A stretch of 64,000 nt of DNA, taken from Akkermansia muciniphila (GTDB taxonomy: Bacteria > Verrucomicrobiota > Verrucomicrobiia > Opitutales > UBA953). Of this stretch, positions 8,253 to 16,849 are shown piece by piece. Below the pieces are notes generated by a model. The model saw only the letters and a list, made by a program, of their open reading frames with translations. It had not been told where the DNA came from and did not search any database. Within the stretch, counting starts at the first letter, position 1, and each line of letters opens with the position of its first letter. The DNA is taken from the NCBI GenBank assembly GCA_943331445.1, contig CALQLO010000001.1, positions 1-64,000 on the forward strand, written 5' to 3'. The translations under genes were made by a program, and so were the position numbers.

Positions 8253-9125
8253 TTATTGGAATTGGTCGAGCAAGGCTTCGCCCGGATTCTGATGGAGGGG
8301 GACGAGCACAGAGACTTCCTGGAGGTTATACAGATCGCGCACCGGATTCAGTCGGCCCTCTTTGAAACTGACACCCGGCTTGGTGGCTTGGGATTCCAAA
8401 TCGACTGTACCGAGAATGAGATGGCTGGGAAAGACACCGCCCATGCCCGTCGTGTAAACTTTGGAGACCTGCCCGACGCGCTCATCATAATCGACCGGGA
8501 TCACGCTGATGCGGGCTTGGGGTGCGCGCAGCGAATTGCCGGCCAGTCCGTTGACGAGGACGATGCGGTTTTGTTCGTCACCTTCCAGGAAGGCGGTGCA
8601 GCGGAAGCCTGGACTGGTCACGAGATCCACCTCGCTCGTCGTGAGATGAACGGCGGTAACGCGTCCGACAACAGAGTTGCCGAAGACGACCGGTGCCCCG
8701 GGGCGAATCCCGTCATTACGTCCTTTGCGGATCACGATTCGGTTCCACCAGGAGGAGCTATCACGGGAGGCAACTCGGGCGACGACCGACATGTAGTCGG
8801 CCGGCACGGTATATGAGTCGATTTTTCGGAGTCGTTTATTTTCTCGGCGGACATCCTCGAAGTCCGCCAATTTTAATTCCAGTGCAGCATTCACGCGCGC
8901 TAGATCACGTCCGGCTGCGGCCATGTCTTCACTGCTGCGACTCTTGAGTTCCCAGAAGCGAGCCAGGTCGCGACTTTTGGAGACGAGATGCATCGCGGGG
9001 GCTTGAAACTCCGTGAAGGCCTCGCGGTTGAGGCGCCGTACCGCGCTGGGCATGAAGATCCAGACGGCGATGAAAATCGTCAGGGCAACGTAAGAGGCTT
9101 GGGCTCCTCGGCGATTCTGTTCCAT
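8253..9125 (-). CDS. mreC: Rod shape-determining protein MreC
   Basis: A bitopic periplasmic scaffold that links cytoplasmic MreB to PBP2. It has 290 residues. A single N-terminal membrane helix lies at about residues 10-30 (VALTIFIAVWIFM), followed by a coiled-coil stretch at about 55-100 (AAALELKLADFEDVRRENKR-type heptads) and two beta-barrel lobes. Family landmarks are ARVASRDSSSWWNRIVIRKG, GRNDGIRPGAPVV and the VVGRVTAV segment. It follows mreB by 21 bp, and that gap contains a small hairpin. Confidence 0.95.
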   Translation of the reverse strand: MEQNRRGAQASYVALTIFIAVWIFMPSAVRRLNREAFTEFQAPAMHLVSKSRDLARFWELKSRSSEDMAAAGRDLARVNAALELKLADFEDVRRENKRLRKIDSYTVPADYMSVVARVASRDSSSWWNRIVIRKGRNDGIRPGAPVVFGNSVVGRVTAVHLTTSEVDLVTSPGFRCTAFLEGDEQNRIVLVNGLAGNSLRAPQARISVIPVDYDERVGQVSKVYTTGMGGVFPSHLILGTVDLESQATKPGVSFKEGRLNPVRDLYNLQEVSVLVPLHQNPGEALLDQFQ

Positions 9126-9126
9126 G

Positions 9127-9140
9127 GCGGGTTGGCCCGC
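9127..9140 (-). other. Hairpin in the mreB-mreC intercistronic gap
   Basis: GCGGG-TTGG-CCCGC forms a perfect 5-bp GC-rich stem with a 4-nt loop and fills most of the 21-bp gap between the mreB stop and the mreC start. There is no T-tract after it, so complete termination is unlikely. It might stabilise or attenuate one cistron relative to the other; this is inference. Confidence 0.4.
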
Positions 9141-9146
9141 AGGGGC

Positions 9147-10163
9147 TTATTCGCGTCCGCTCCAGCGGGAGGAGTTGGCGAGGATTTTGCCCGTACCGTT
9201 GACGACAGCGCAGAGGGGGTCTTCGGCCACGAAAACCGGCAGGCCGGTGGCTTCGGAGATGGCCCGGTCAATCTTGCGAATAAGCGATCCCCCACCGGCC
9301 AGCACGATGCCTCGATCGACGAGGTCGGAAGAAAGTTCGGGAGGGATGCGCTCCAGGGAGCCTTTCACGGCTTCAATGATCTGGTTGATGTTATCCGCCA
9401 TGGCTTCGCGGACTTCCTGCGAGGTGAGGTGCAGCTGGCGGGGGAGGCCGGTGACATTATCGCGGCCTTTTACTTCGAAGGTGAGTTCTTGTTCGAGGGC
9501 ATAGGCCGAACCAATTTTGATTTTGATTTCTTCCGCGGTGCGTTCGCCGATGATCAGGTTGTATGAATTACGAATATACTTGATGATGGACATGTCGAAC
9601 TCGTCGCCGCCGACGCGGATGGAGCGGGCGTGGACGATGCCACCGAGGGAAAGGACCGCGACTTCAGTCGTGCCGCCACCGATGTCGACAATCATCGAGC
9701 CCGTGGGTTCTTCGACGGGGAGGCCGACGCCGATCGCGGATGCAACTGGTTCGGGAATGGTGATTACGTCGTCCGCGCCAGCGCGGTAGGCGGAATCCAT
9801 GACGGCCCGGCGCTCAACAGCGGTGATGCCATAAGGTACCGCGACAACGACCGTGAGATTCGTGAAGAGCGATTTGCGGGCGACCTTACCGATAAAATAG
9901 CGGAGCATATGCTCGCTGATTTCGAAGTCGGCGATGACGCCGTCTTTCATCGGACGCAGTGCCTGAATATCGCCAGGGGTTCGGCCGAGCATCATGCGGG
10001 CTTCATTACCGACGGCGATGGGCTTGCGGGTGCTGGTCCGAATGGCGACGACGCTGGGTTCGCGCAGGACGACGCCACGATCTTTCAAAAAGACGAGAGT
10101 GTTGGCCGTGCCAAGGTCGATGCCGATGGCTTGGGTGAATAGCCCGGGGAAGCGCTTGAACAT
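9147..10163 (-). CDS. mreB: Rod shape-determining actin homologue MreB
   Basis: A cytoplasmic actin-like ATPase that directs side-wall synthesis. It has 338 residues, the normal length. The phosphate-1 motif is IDLGTANTLVF near the N-terminus, the phosphate-2 region is MIVDIGGGTTEVAVLSLGG, and the adenosine motif is GIVLAGGGSLIRKID near the C-terminus. Also present are the family segments REPSVVAI and PVASAIGVGLPV. It is the first gene of the mreB-mreC-mreD-mrdA operon, and the upstream gap of about 340 bp holds a possible promoter. Confidence 0.98.
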   Translation of the reverse strand: MFKRFPGLFTQAIGIDLGTANTLVFLKDRGVVLREPSVVAIRTSTRKPIAVGNEARMMLGRTPGDIQALRPMKDGVIADFEISEHMLRYFIGKVARKSLFTNLTVVVAVPYGITAVERRAVMDSAYRAGADDVITIPEPVASAIGVGLPVEEPTGSMIVDIGGGTTEVAVLSLGGIVHARSIRVGGDEFDMSIIKYIRNSYNLIIGERTAEEIKIKIGSAYALEQELTFEVKGRDNVTGLPRQLHLTSQEVREAMADNINQIIEAVKGSLERIPPELSSDLVDRGIVLAGGGSLIRKIDRAISEATGLPVFVAEDPLCAVVNGTGKILANSSRWSGRE

Positions 10164-10504
10164 CAGGGTCGTGTGGTTTCCTTTATGAACATCTTATTCA
10201 CAGCATAGTCAAAAGGAAAGTGAACCGTCAGCCGTGGTTTACCTAGTCATAAGATACAATCTGACAGGGAGATAGGCGAGGTGGTGTCCCGTCTCCATCC
10301 CGGGGTTGGGAGTAACTTTCTTTTCGCCGCGGTCGCCTCTGGCGTTGTTTCGCCGGAGGGCCGAGCTCGGGCGGTCTCATATTGTCGTTATTATTACACA
10401 TTATGGCGTCTAGGCGACGCGGTCGCCTTAAGTCGGCCCTCTGCGACGATTCAAGGAACTTGCGGATGCCCGCCGCGGTCGTAGACAAGACTCACCCCTA
10501 ATCC
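10164..10504. other. Gene-free region with three palindromes between divergent genes
   Basis: This 341-bp region separates mreB (minus) and the Tat oxidoreductase gene (plus). No protein-coding signal is convincing. It contains a 9-bp hairpin at 10336-10359 (CCTCTGGCG-TTGTTT-CGCCGGAGG, one G-U pair), the perfect palindrome CCGAGCTCGG at 10361-10370, and a 7-bp hairpin at 10412-10428 (AGGCGAC-GCG-GTCGCCT). An AT-rich piece (10381-10404) lies between the last two. It could be a structured leader or small RNA for the downstream gene, or merely divergent promoter DNA. Confidence 0.45.
10202..10231 (-). promoter_or_regulatory. Possible mreB promoter
   Basis: Read on the minus strand, CTGACG (10231-10226) and TATGCT (10207-10202) are separated by 18 bp and lie about 40 bp upstream of the mreB ATG. 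Each resembles the sigma-70 -35 and -10 hexamers with mismatches. An AAAGGA motif nearer the start could be the ribosome binding site. This is a weak, by-eye prediction. Confidence 0.3.
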
Positions 10505-11875
10505 ATGACACCCCAACTGAATCGTCGTAGTTTTCTTCGTAATACCGGCATGGCGGCCGCCGCTTTCGCGGTGACTCGCCCCTGGCTTAATTCCGCCGCC
10601 CGGACGGTTTCGCCTAATGAGAAACTGAATGTAGCGGCCATTGGTTTCGGTGGCGTGGGCGGCAGCAATGTCCGTAACTGCGCGGAAGAGAACATTGTCG
10701 CCCTGTGCGATTTGGATCTCAAGCGCTGCGCCGGCACGATCAAGTCGCAGCCCAAGGCCGCGCTGTTCACCGATTTCCGTAAGATGCTCGACGAACAGAA
10801 GGACATCGACGCGGTCATCATCGCGACCCCGGACCATTCCCACGCTTACATCGCGATGGAGTGCATGCGCCGCGGTAAGGCTGTGTATGTGCAGAAGCCA
10901 ATTGCTCACTCCGTCTTTGAAGCCCGCACACTCACCGAAGGTGCCCGCAAGTACAAGGTCGTCTCCCAGATGGGTAATCAGGGTCATTCCGGTGAAGGGA
11001 TCCGCCTGACCACTGAATGGATTGCCGCTGGCTTAATCGGTAAGGTGCGTGAAGTCCACGCTTGGACCAACCGCCCGATCTGGCCGCAGAGTCTCGAGAT
11101 GGATCGTCCGAAGGATGTCCAGTCCGCCCCTGATGGTATGGATTGGAATGCTTGGTGTGGCCCCGCCCCGCTTCGTCCTTTCCACGCCGCTTATCACCCG
11201 GGCAAGTGGCGCGCATGGTGCGATTTCGGCACCGGTTCGCTCGGCGACATGGGCTGCCACATCATCGATCCGGTCTTTATGGCACTCCGCCTGCGTTACC
11301 CGGAGAGCGTTGAGGGTAATGTCTCCTCTGTTTACGAGACTTTCGGCAAGAAGACCGAAGGTAAGAATGAGTGCTTCCCGCGCTCATCCATCGTCCGTTA
11401 CAAGTTCCCCGCTCGCGAGGAGATGCCGGCGGTGACCATGACCTGGTGGGATGGTGGCCTGATGCCGCAGCGCCCTGAAGAGCTGGAAGACGATATGCCT
11501 TTTGGCGATTCTGACGGCGGTTGCTTGTTCATCGGCGACAAGGGTAAGATTGTCTGCGGCTGCTACGGTAGCAAACCGCGCCTCCTGAATCGTGATCAGC
11601 GCGAAGTCGCGAAGAAGCTTGAAAAGACGATCCCGCGCATTGCGGGCGGTCACGAGAAGGATTGGATCCGCGCCTGTAAGGGCGGCATCGCTGCCTCCTC
11701 GAACTTCGACTACTCTGGCCCGCTTTCGGAAATGGTGCTGATGGGTAATCTGGCCTCCCGCTTCCCTGATCATAAATTGCTCTGGGATGGTGAGAAGATG
11801 GAAGTCACCAATCATAAGGCCGCTAACGCCTATGTTCGCCGCGAATATCGCGCCGGCTTCGAACTCGGCGTCTGA
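10505..11875 (+). CDS. Tat-exported Gfo/Idh/MocA-family oxidoreductase
   Basis: The protein has 456 residues. The N-terminus carries a twin-arginine signal (NRRSFLRNTGMAAAAFA), so it is probably folded with its cofactor and exported to the periplasm, a common arrangement in Verrucomicrobiota and Planctomycetota. The mature part has the NAD(P)-binding fold (LNVAAIGFGGVGGSNV, ATPDHSHAYIAMECM) and a family KP motif in VQKPIAHSVFEA. The C-terminal part holds the mixed alpha/beta substrate domain. Such proteins oxidise or isomerise sugars and cyclitols, but the substrate cannot be read from sequence. It stands alone and is closed by a strong terminator. Confidence 0.9.
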   Translation: MTPQLNRRSFLRNTGMAAAAFAVTRPWLNSAARTVSPNEKLNVAAIGFGGVGGSNVRNCAEENIVALCDLDLKRCAGTIKSQPKAALFTDFRKMLDEQKDIDAVIIATPDHSHAYIAMECMRRGKAVYVQKPIAHSVFEARTLTEGARKYKVVSQMGNQGHSGEGIRLTTEWIAAGLIGKVREVHAWTNRPIWPQSLEMDRPKDVQSAPDGMDWNAWCGPAPLRPFHAAYHPGKWRAWCDFGTGSLGDMGCHIIDPVFMALRLRYPESVEGNVSSVYETFGKKTEGKNECFPRSSIVRYKFPAREEMPAVTMTWWDGGLMPQRPEELEDDMPFGDSDGGCLFIGDKGKIVCGCYGSKPRLLNRDQREVAKKLEKTIPRIAGGHEKDWIRACKGGIAASSNFDYSGPLSEMVLMGNLASRFPDHKLLWDGEKMEVTNHKAANAYVRREYRAGFELGV

Positions 11876-11895
11876 TAAGTCGCACAGATTCACTT

Positions 11896-11937
11896 CATGC
11901 CTCGGGGCGTTTTTACGCCGCGAGGCATGTTTATTTC
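11896..11937. terminator. Bidirectional intrinsic terminator
   Basis: A 14-bp inverted repeat has arms at 11896-11909 and 11916-11929 with a single mismatch and a T-rich loop. It is followed by TTTATTT on the plus strand and flanked by A/T on the other side. It sits between two convergent genes (oxidoreductase plus, uppP minus), exactly where a shared terminator is expected. Confidence 0.85.
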
Positions 11938-12896
11938 TGCCCGGTAATGAGTACCGCCAGAATAATGGCGCCGAGTGCGATTCGATACCAAGCGAACGGA
12001 CCCATACCCCGGCGGGAGACAAATCCTACCATCCACTTAACCGCGATGAAGGCGGTGACGGCGGCGATGATCAGGCCGAGCCCGGCGGGCCCAGCAGGGT
12101 AGACCTGTGTGAGCGCTGGTCCCAGTGACCACATTTTGTAGACGGATGCGGCGGTCAACGTGAGGAGGCCAACCAGAAAGGAGAATTCGGTAGCGGCGGC
12201 ATTCGAGAGTCCGGCGAAACGCCCACCGAGGATGGTCGACAGCGAACGACTGGTGCCGGGAATCAGTGCAAAGCACTGACAGAGGCCGACCACCAGGGCT
12301 TGGCTGGGTTGGATTTCGGCGACCTCTTGTTCCGTGAATTTTACCTTCGGGAGTAATTGTTCGGCACCGAGAATGACGACGCCGCCAATCATCAAAGCCC
12401 CGGCGACGACTTCCACTGAGAACAAGTAAGCGCCGATGGCTTCTTTAAAGAAAAGACCAAGGATGGCTGAAGGGAGGAAAGCGAGGAGCAGGCACATTGC
12501 CAGTTGAAGGGCTGGCCGGTCTCCGCGGAGAAGGCCGCCGATCACGCCACGGACACGTCCAAAGAAGACCACCAAGACGGCTGCGATGGCGCCCACTTGG
12601 ATGATGACAATATAGTCATCGGCGACACGTTCCTGGGTGATGGGCCGGCCTTTGCGGTCGGTGATGTCACTCACGATAATGTGTGGATCATCGGGAACGT
12701 TCATCAGTCGGTCGCTGATAATCATGTGCCCGGTCGAACTCACGGGCAGGAATTCGGTGATCCCCTCGACGGTGCCCGTAACCACCGCGCGCGGATAGGT
12801 GAAACTGGCTCGTGTTGCCGCCGGCGTCTCGCTCTCTGCGGCCATGCTGCCGGCGACGACGGAGAGGATGAGTGAGACGCAGGCAAGTCGGCGCAT
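11931..12896 (-). CDS. uppP: Undecaprenyl-diphosphatase
   Basis: An integral membrane BacA-family phosphatase that recycles undecaprenyl pyrophosphate to the monophosphate carrier for peptidoglycan and polysaccharide synthesis; overproduction gives bacitracin resistance in other bacteria. Family active-site motifs are [18 protein letters not shown] and [15 protein letters not shown]. At 321 residues it is longer than the usual 265-280 for two reasons: a cleavable-looking signal sequence ([17 protein letters not shown]) stands ahead of the first helix, and a hydrophilic insert of about 20 residues (around MNVPDDP to QERVADD) separates the SSTGH motif from the next helix. It diverges from trpB. 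Confidence 0.95.
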   Translation of the reverse strand: MRRLACVSLILSVVAGSMAAESETPAATRASFTYPRAVVTGTVEGITEFLPVSSTGHMIISDRLMNVPDDPHIIVSDITDRKGRPITQERVADDYIVIIQVGAIAAVLVVFFGRVRGVIGGLLRGDRPALQLAMCLLLAFLPSAILGLFFKEAIGAYLFSVEVVAGALMIGGVVILGAEQLLPKVKFTEQEVAEIQPSQALVVGLCQCFALIPGTSRSLSTILGGRFAGLSNAAATEFSFLVGLLTLTAASVYKMWSLGPALTQVYPAGPAGLGLIIAAVTAFIAVKWMVGFVSRRGMGPFAWYRIALGAIILAVLITGQK

Positions 12897-12995
12897 GGCT
12901 CAGGATTGCCCGAACGTCTGCGCTTCGGCAAGCCTGCGCCACTTGCCCTTGTCGCTTGCCCTTGGGTTGGCTTCCCGCTTTATGGGGGGAATCCT

Positions 12996-14231
12996 ATGTC
13001 GGCCTCCAGCCTCATCCCGACCACCGACCCGCGCTTCGCGGTTCCTGATGCACATGGTCGCTTCGGTCAGTTTGGCGGAATGTATGTGCCCGAGACCTTG
13101 ATGACGCCCTTGCTGGACCTCACTAAGGCCTACGCGGAAGCCCGTCGTGATCCTAGCTTCCAAAAGGATTTCACCGACATGTTGCGCGATTACGCCGGTC
13201 GCCCGACGGGTCTCTATTTCGCTGAATCACTGACTAAGCACGTGGGGGGGGCTAAAATCTATCTTAAGCGGGAGGATATGCTCCATACGGGTGCCCATAA
13301 GATCAATAATGTGATCGGTCAGGCCTTGCTGGCTCGCCGGATGGGTAAGAAACGTATCATCGCCGAGACCGGTGCTGGGCAGCACGGCACCGCCACCGCC
13401 GCCGTGTGTGCACGCTTCGGTCTGCAATGCGTGATTTACATGGGGGCAACAGATATGGAGCGCCAAGCTTTGAATGTTTATCGGATGCGTCTGATGGGGG
13501 CTGAAGTGCGCGGGGTTGAGGCAGGCCAGCGCACACTCAAAGAGGCGGTTAATGAGGCCATGCGTGACTGGGTGACGAATGTCCGCGAAACCCACTATAT
13601 TCTCGGTACCGCATACGGTTCGCATCCTTATCCGATGATGGTCCGCGATTTTCACCGCATCATCTCGATTGAATCAAAGCAGCAGGTGTTGCGCGCCGAA
13701 GGGCGCCTGCCCGATAGCGTCGTCGCCTGCGTCGGTGGCGGATCCAATGCCATCGGGGCATTTTTCGAATACCTTGATGAGCCGAGCGTGAAGCTGATCG
13801 GCGTTGAAGCTGGCGGTCGCGGCATCTCCAAGGGAGAGCATGCGGCCCGATTCGCCGGAGGGCGTCTGGGCGTGCTACAGGGTTGCATGACGAATATTTT
13901 AATGGACGGGGAAGGGCAGATCGAAGGAACGCATTCCGTCTCTGCCGGCCTAGATTATGCTGCGGTAGGTCCAGAGCACGCGTATTATCGCGAACGTGGC
14001 CGTATCGATTTCGCCTACGCCACGGACACGGAATGCCTCGATGCCTTCCAGTTGCTTTCGCGTACGGAAGGCATCATTCCGGCTTTAGAATCGAGCCACG
14101 CGGTCGCCCACGGTTGCAAGGTCGCAGCGAAGGCGGGCAAGGATGAGGTCGTCATGATCAATCTCTCCGGTCGGGGCGATAAGGACGTGTGGAGCGCCGC
14201 CCGCGCCATGGGTACGGAAATTAAACTTTGA
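12996..14231 (+). CDS. trpB: Tryptophan synthase beta chain
   Basis: A PLP enzyme that condenses indole and serine to tryptophan. It has 411 residues from the ATG at 12996, which is chosen because GGGGGGA (12984-12990) is a well-placed ribosome binding site and because the conserved [15 protein letters not shown] follows at the right distance; an upstream in-frame ATG at 12906 would add a non-conserved tail. The PLP lysine is in [16 protein letters not shown]. Phosphate-binding and C-terminal motifs are VGGGSNAIG and LSGRGDKD. No trpA is adjacent. yicC begins within a few bases of the end. Confidence 0.97.
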   Translation: MSASSLIPTTDPRFAVPDAHGRFGQFGGMYVPETLMTPLLDLTKAYAEARRDPSFQKDFTDMLRDYAGRPTGLYFAESLTKHVGGAKIYLKREDMLHTGAHKINNVIGQALLARRMGKKRIIAETGAGQHGTATAAVCARFGLQCVIYMGATDMERQALNVYRMRLMGAEVRGVEAGQRTLKEAVNEAMRDWVTNVRETHYILGTAYGSHPYPMMVRDFHRIISIESKQQVLRAEGRLPDSVVACVGGGSNAIGAFFEYLDEPSVKLIGVEAGGRGISKGEHAARFAGGRLGVLQGCMTNILMDGEGQIEGTHSVSAGLDYAAVGPEHAYYRERGRIDFAYATDTECLDAFQLLSRTEGIIPALESSHAVAHGCKVAAKAGKDEVVMINLSGRGDKDVWSAARAMGTEIKL

Positions 14232-14233
14232 AC

Positions 14234-15109
14234 ATGGCCGCCTCCTCGATGACGGGATTCGGCCGGGCAGAACTCAATCTGCCGGGCGCCCGTCTTGCCG
14301 TTGAGATCGCCTCAGTTAATCAGAAAAACCTGCAGGTTTCAGTGTACGGACCCGAAGCATGGCCAGCATTGGAATCCGCGGCTTCAGGCTGGATTCGGGC
14401 ACGTCTCCAGCGGGGCAAAGTGACGGCCCGCGTTACGCAGGCCGCCGCCTCAGTCTCGACCCGCCAATGGGATGCCGAAGCCGTTGAGGCTTCCTTAGAC
14501 GAACTGGCAAAGATTGCCCAGCGGGTTGGGATCAAATTTTCCCCAGATACGGAGCTCCTTCATCGGCTTGCCGAATCCAGCCGGCGCTCGTCCGTGTCTT
14601 TGCCCGAGATGGCTGAGGTAGAGTCGCAGATTAAATCCGCGTTTGAATCGGCACTGGCGGCCCTCGTGAGCATGCGCGCCCAAGAAGGTTCCGCCTTAGC
14701 TAATGACCTGCGCCTACGGCTTGCCCAGATGGGGCGGATGGTCGAAGGTATGATTGTCTCGGAGCGGGGGTCGGCCGCTCGTCATCGGGAGGCCATGCTC
14801 AAGCGATTGAAGGAAGCAGAGCTCAGCCTCGATGTCGGTGATGAGCGGGTGCTGAAGGAACTCGCTTTGTTCGCCGATCGTTCTGATATCACCGAAGAGG
14901 TGGTTCGTCTGAAAAGTCACTTTTCTCAGTTTGGGGATGAATTGAACCAGCCTAATTGTGGCAGAAAACTTGATTTCCTAGTCCAGGAACTCCTGCGAGA
15001 GGTAAATACTATTGGCAGTAAAGCGGCCGAAATTGCCACGACTAAGCTGGTTTTAGAGGCGAAAACCGAGATCGAGCGTATCCGGGAGCAGGTCCAGAAC
15101 CTCGAATAA
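14234..15109 (+). CDS. YicC/YloC-family endoribonuclease
   Basis: The protein has 291 residues. It opens with the signature SMTGFGRAE and has the C-terminal DUF1732 segment (LNQPNCGRKLDFLVQELLRE, NTIGSKA), the two hallmarks of the YicC family, recently described as RNA endonucleases. The middle is helical and rich in charged residues. The ATG at 14234 is preferred to a TTG at 14228 that overlaps the trpB stop. Translational coupling to trpB is likely, but no functional link between the two is known to me. Confidence 0.92.
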   Translation: MAASSMTGFGRAELNLPGARLAVEIASVNQKNLQVSVYGPEAWPALESAASGWIRARLQRGKVTARVTQAAASVSTRQWDAEAVEASLDELAKIAQRVGIKFSPDTELLHRLAESSRRSSVSLPEMAEVESQIKSAFESALAALVSMRAQEGSALANDLRLRLAQMGRMVEGMIVSERGSAARHREAMLKRLKEAELSLDVGDERVLKELALFADRSDITEEVVRLKSHFSQFGDELNQPNCGRKLDFLVQELLREVNTIGSKAAEIATTKLVLEAKTEIERIREQVQNLE

Positions 15110-15179
15110 GGTTTTTGGGGTGTGGTGTTGCCACGACCGCTTTCCCATGCCTTTGTCTATCAACACTTACGCAACGTCC

Positions 15180-15494
15180 ATGTCCAACAACCTCACAAAG
15201 CGCGACATCGTCCTCAAGATTTTCACGGACAAGGGATACCCGCAGAAGCATATCCGCGATTCCGTCCAGATGACACTCGATGCTATTAGCGAGGCACTGC
15301 TATCTGGCCGTGATGTCGAGCTCCGCAATTTCGGTGTCTTTCAGGTTCAGGTGCGTAAGAGCCGTATTGGGCGTAATCCCAATCGCCCCGAAACCGATGT
15401 CGTGATCCCCAAGCGTGCCGTCATCAAGTTCAAGGCTGGCAAGGAACTTAAGGCCAAGTTGAAGTCGTACGACGTTGAGAAGCCCGCTCAGTAA
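15180..15494 (+). CDS. HU/IHF-family DNA-binding protein
   Basis: A nucleoid-associated protein of 104 residues from the ATG at 15180. The sequence starts NLTKRDIVLKIFTDKG, followed by the dimerising helices and the DNA-gripping beta-arm with VELRNFGVFQVQVRKSRIGR and RNPNRPETDVVIPKRA. The RNP tip contains the conserved proline that intercalates into DNA in HU and IHF. The short basic C-terminal tail (KSYDVEKPAQ) extends a little beyond the usual 90-95 residues. An upstream in-frame ATG at 15147 adds residues without family similarity. Confidence 0.95.
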   Translation: MSNNLTKRDIVLKIFTDKGYPQKHIRDSVQMTLDAISEALLSGRDVELRNFGVFQVQVRKSRIGRNPNRPETDVVIPKRAVIKFKAGKELKAKLKSYDVEKPAQ

Positions 15495-15505
15495 TTCGCT
15501 TCGCG

Positions 15506-16843
15506 ATGTCTGATATCAGAACGCTCCCCGGTTTCCGGGAGTTTTATCCCGAGGACCGCGCTGTCCTGGGTCATGTCATGGATGTGTGGCGGCGAGCCTG
15601 CCGACGTTATGGTTTCCGTGAATGGGAGTCACCGGTGCTCGAGCCCCTTGAGCTTTTCACGGAGAAGTCAGGCGAGGAGATCGTCCGGCAGCTTTTTAAT
15701 TTTGAAGATAAGGGTGGCCGAAAGGTCAGCCTGCGTCCCGAGATGACGCCGTCCTTAGCTCGCATGGTTGGGGCCAAGGCTAATGGGATGCCGAAGCCGA
15801 TTCGGTGGTTCGCCATCGGTGAAAATTACCGCTACGAGAAGCCGCAGAAGGGACGTCTCCGTGCATTCTACCAATTGAACGCCGACTTGCTTGGTGAAGC
15901 CGGTCCGGCCGCAGACGCTGAGATTATCGCCCTCTGTGCCGACTGTCTTATAGGCTTTGGGCTCACTCAGGCTGATTTCCGGATTCGCATTTCTGACCGC
16001 ACGCTCTGGTTTCGCTATCTTGGCAGTCTGGGTATTCCGGAAGCACAGGCGACCGCAGTGCTCGGTGTCGTCGATAAACTTGAACGTGGCACCCCCAAGG
16101 ACCTCCTTGACGCCATGACGGCCGCGTTAGTCGGTACATCGGTTGATCCGCTCCAAGCGCTCGAGTCTGCCCGCTCTTTTGCGAACACGAAATCCCTAGC
16201 AGACTTGGAGAAAATTGCAGTCGGCGATGAAGCCATGACGCTACGCCTCGCTGAATGGAAGCAATTGCTCGGTACGCTCCAGGCGATGGGTTTCTCCGAA
16301 TGTGTGGCCATCGACCTTACCATCGTTCGTGGCCTCGCCTATTATACTGGCTTCGTGTTCGAGGCATTCGAGACAGGGGGCGAAGCTCGTGCCCTGGCGG
16401 GTGGCGGTCGCTATGATGCGTTGGTGAAGAAACTCGGTGGCCCAGATCTCCCTGCCGTCGGCTTCGGGATGGGTGACGTCACCCTCCGCGATTTGCTGGA
16501 TTCGAAGAAGTTGATCCCAGCCTATGCCGATGGTCCGGATTTCTACGTTATGATTCTCGGGGATGACGCCCGGAATGCCGCCTTGGAAGACTTGGCCAAT
16601 CTGCGCCGCGCCGGCTTTCGCGTGGAATATAATCTTAAGGACGGTAAGTTTCCCAAACTTATCCAGGCCGCGGAAATCGCGGGTGCCAAGTATACCCTTA
16701 TTTATGGTGGCACGGAGGTGGCGAAGGGTGTCGCCAAGGTGCGCAGCCTGCAGGATCGCGCCGAGGCCGAGGTGCCTCGGACGGATTTAGTTCCTGCCTT
16801 GCGGGCGGTGCTGGAGGAAGGGATGCGGGCCATTCAGCCCTGA
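15506..16843 (+). CDS. hisS: Histidyl-tRNA synthetase
   Basis: A class II aminoacyl-tRNA synthetase of 445 residues. Motif 1 lies near RRYGFREWESPVLEP, motif 2 is ENYRYEKPQKGRLRAFYQLNAD, and the HisRS-specific loops are LRPEMTPSLARM and RGLAYYTGFVFEAF. Motif 3 is GGGRYDALV...PAVGFGMGDV. The C-terminal anticodon-binding domain is present (AALEDLANLRRAGFRVEY). The insertion between the motifs is longer than in the E. coli enzyme and contains the HisRS-type helical region. murJ begins 6 bp after its stop. Confidence 0.97.
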   Translation: MSDIRTLPGFREFYPEDRAVLGHVMDVWRRACRRYGFREWESPVLEPLELFTEKSGEEIVRQLFNFEDKGGRKVSLRPEMTPSLARMVGAKANGMPKPIRWFAIGENYRYEKPQKGRLRAFYQLNADLLGEAGPAADAEIIALCADCLIGFGLTQADFRIRISDRTLWFRYLGSLGIPEAQATAVLGVVDKLERGTPKDLLDAMTAALVGTSVDPLQALESARSFANTKSLADLEKIAVGDEAMTLRLAEWKQLLGTLQAMGFSECVAIDLTIVRGLAYYTGFVFEAFETGGEARALAGGGRYDALVKKLGGPDLPAVGFGMGDVTLRDLLDSKKLIPAYADGPDFYVMILGDDARNAALEDLANLRRAGFRVEYNLKDGKFPKLIQAAEIAGAKYTLIYGGTEVAKGVAKVRSLQDRAEAEVPRTDLVPALRAVLEEGMRAIQP

Positions 16844-16849
16844 TCGACG

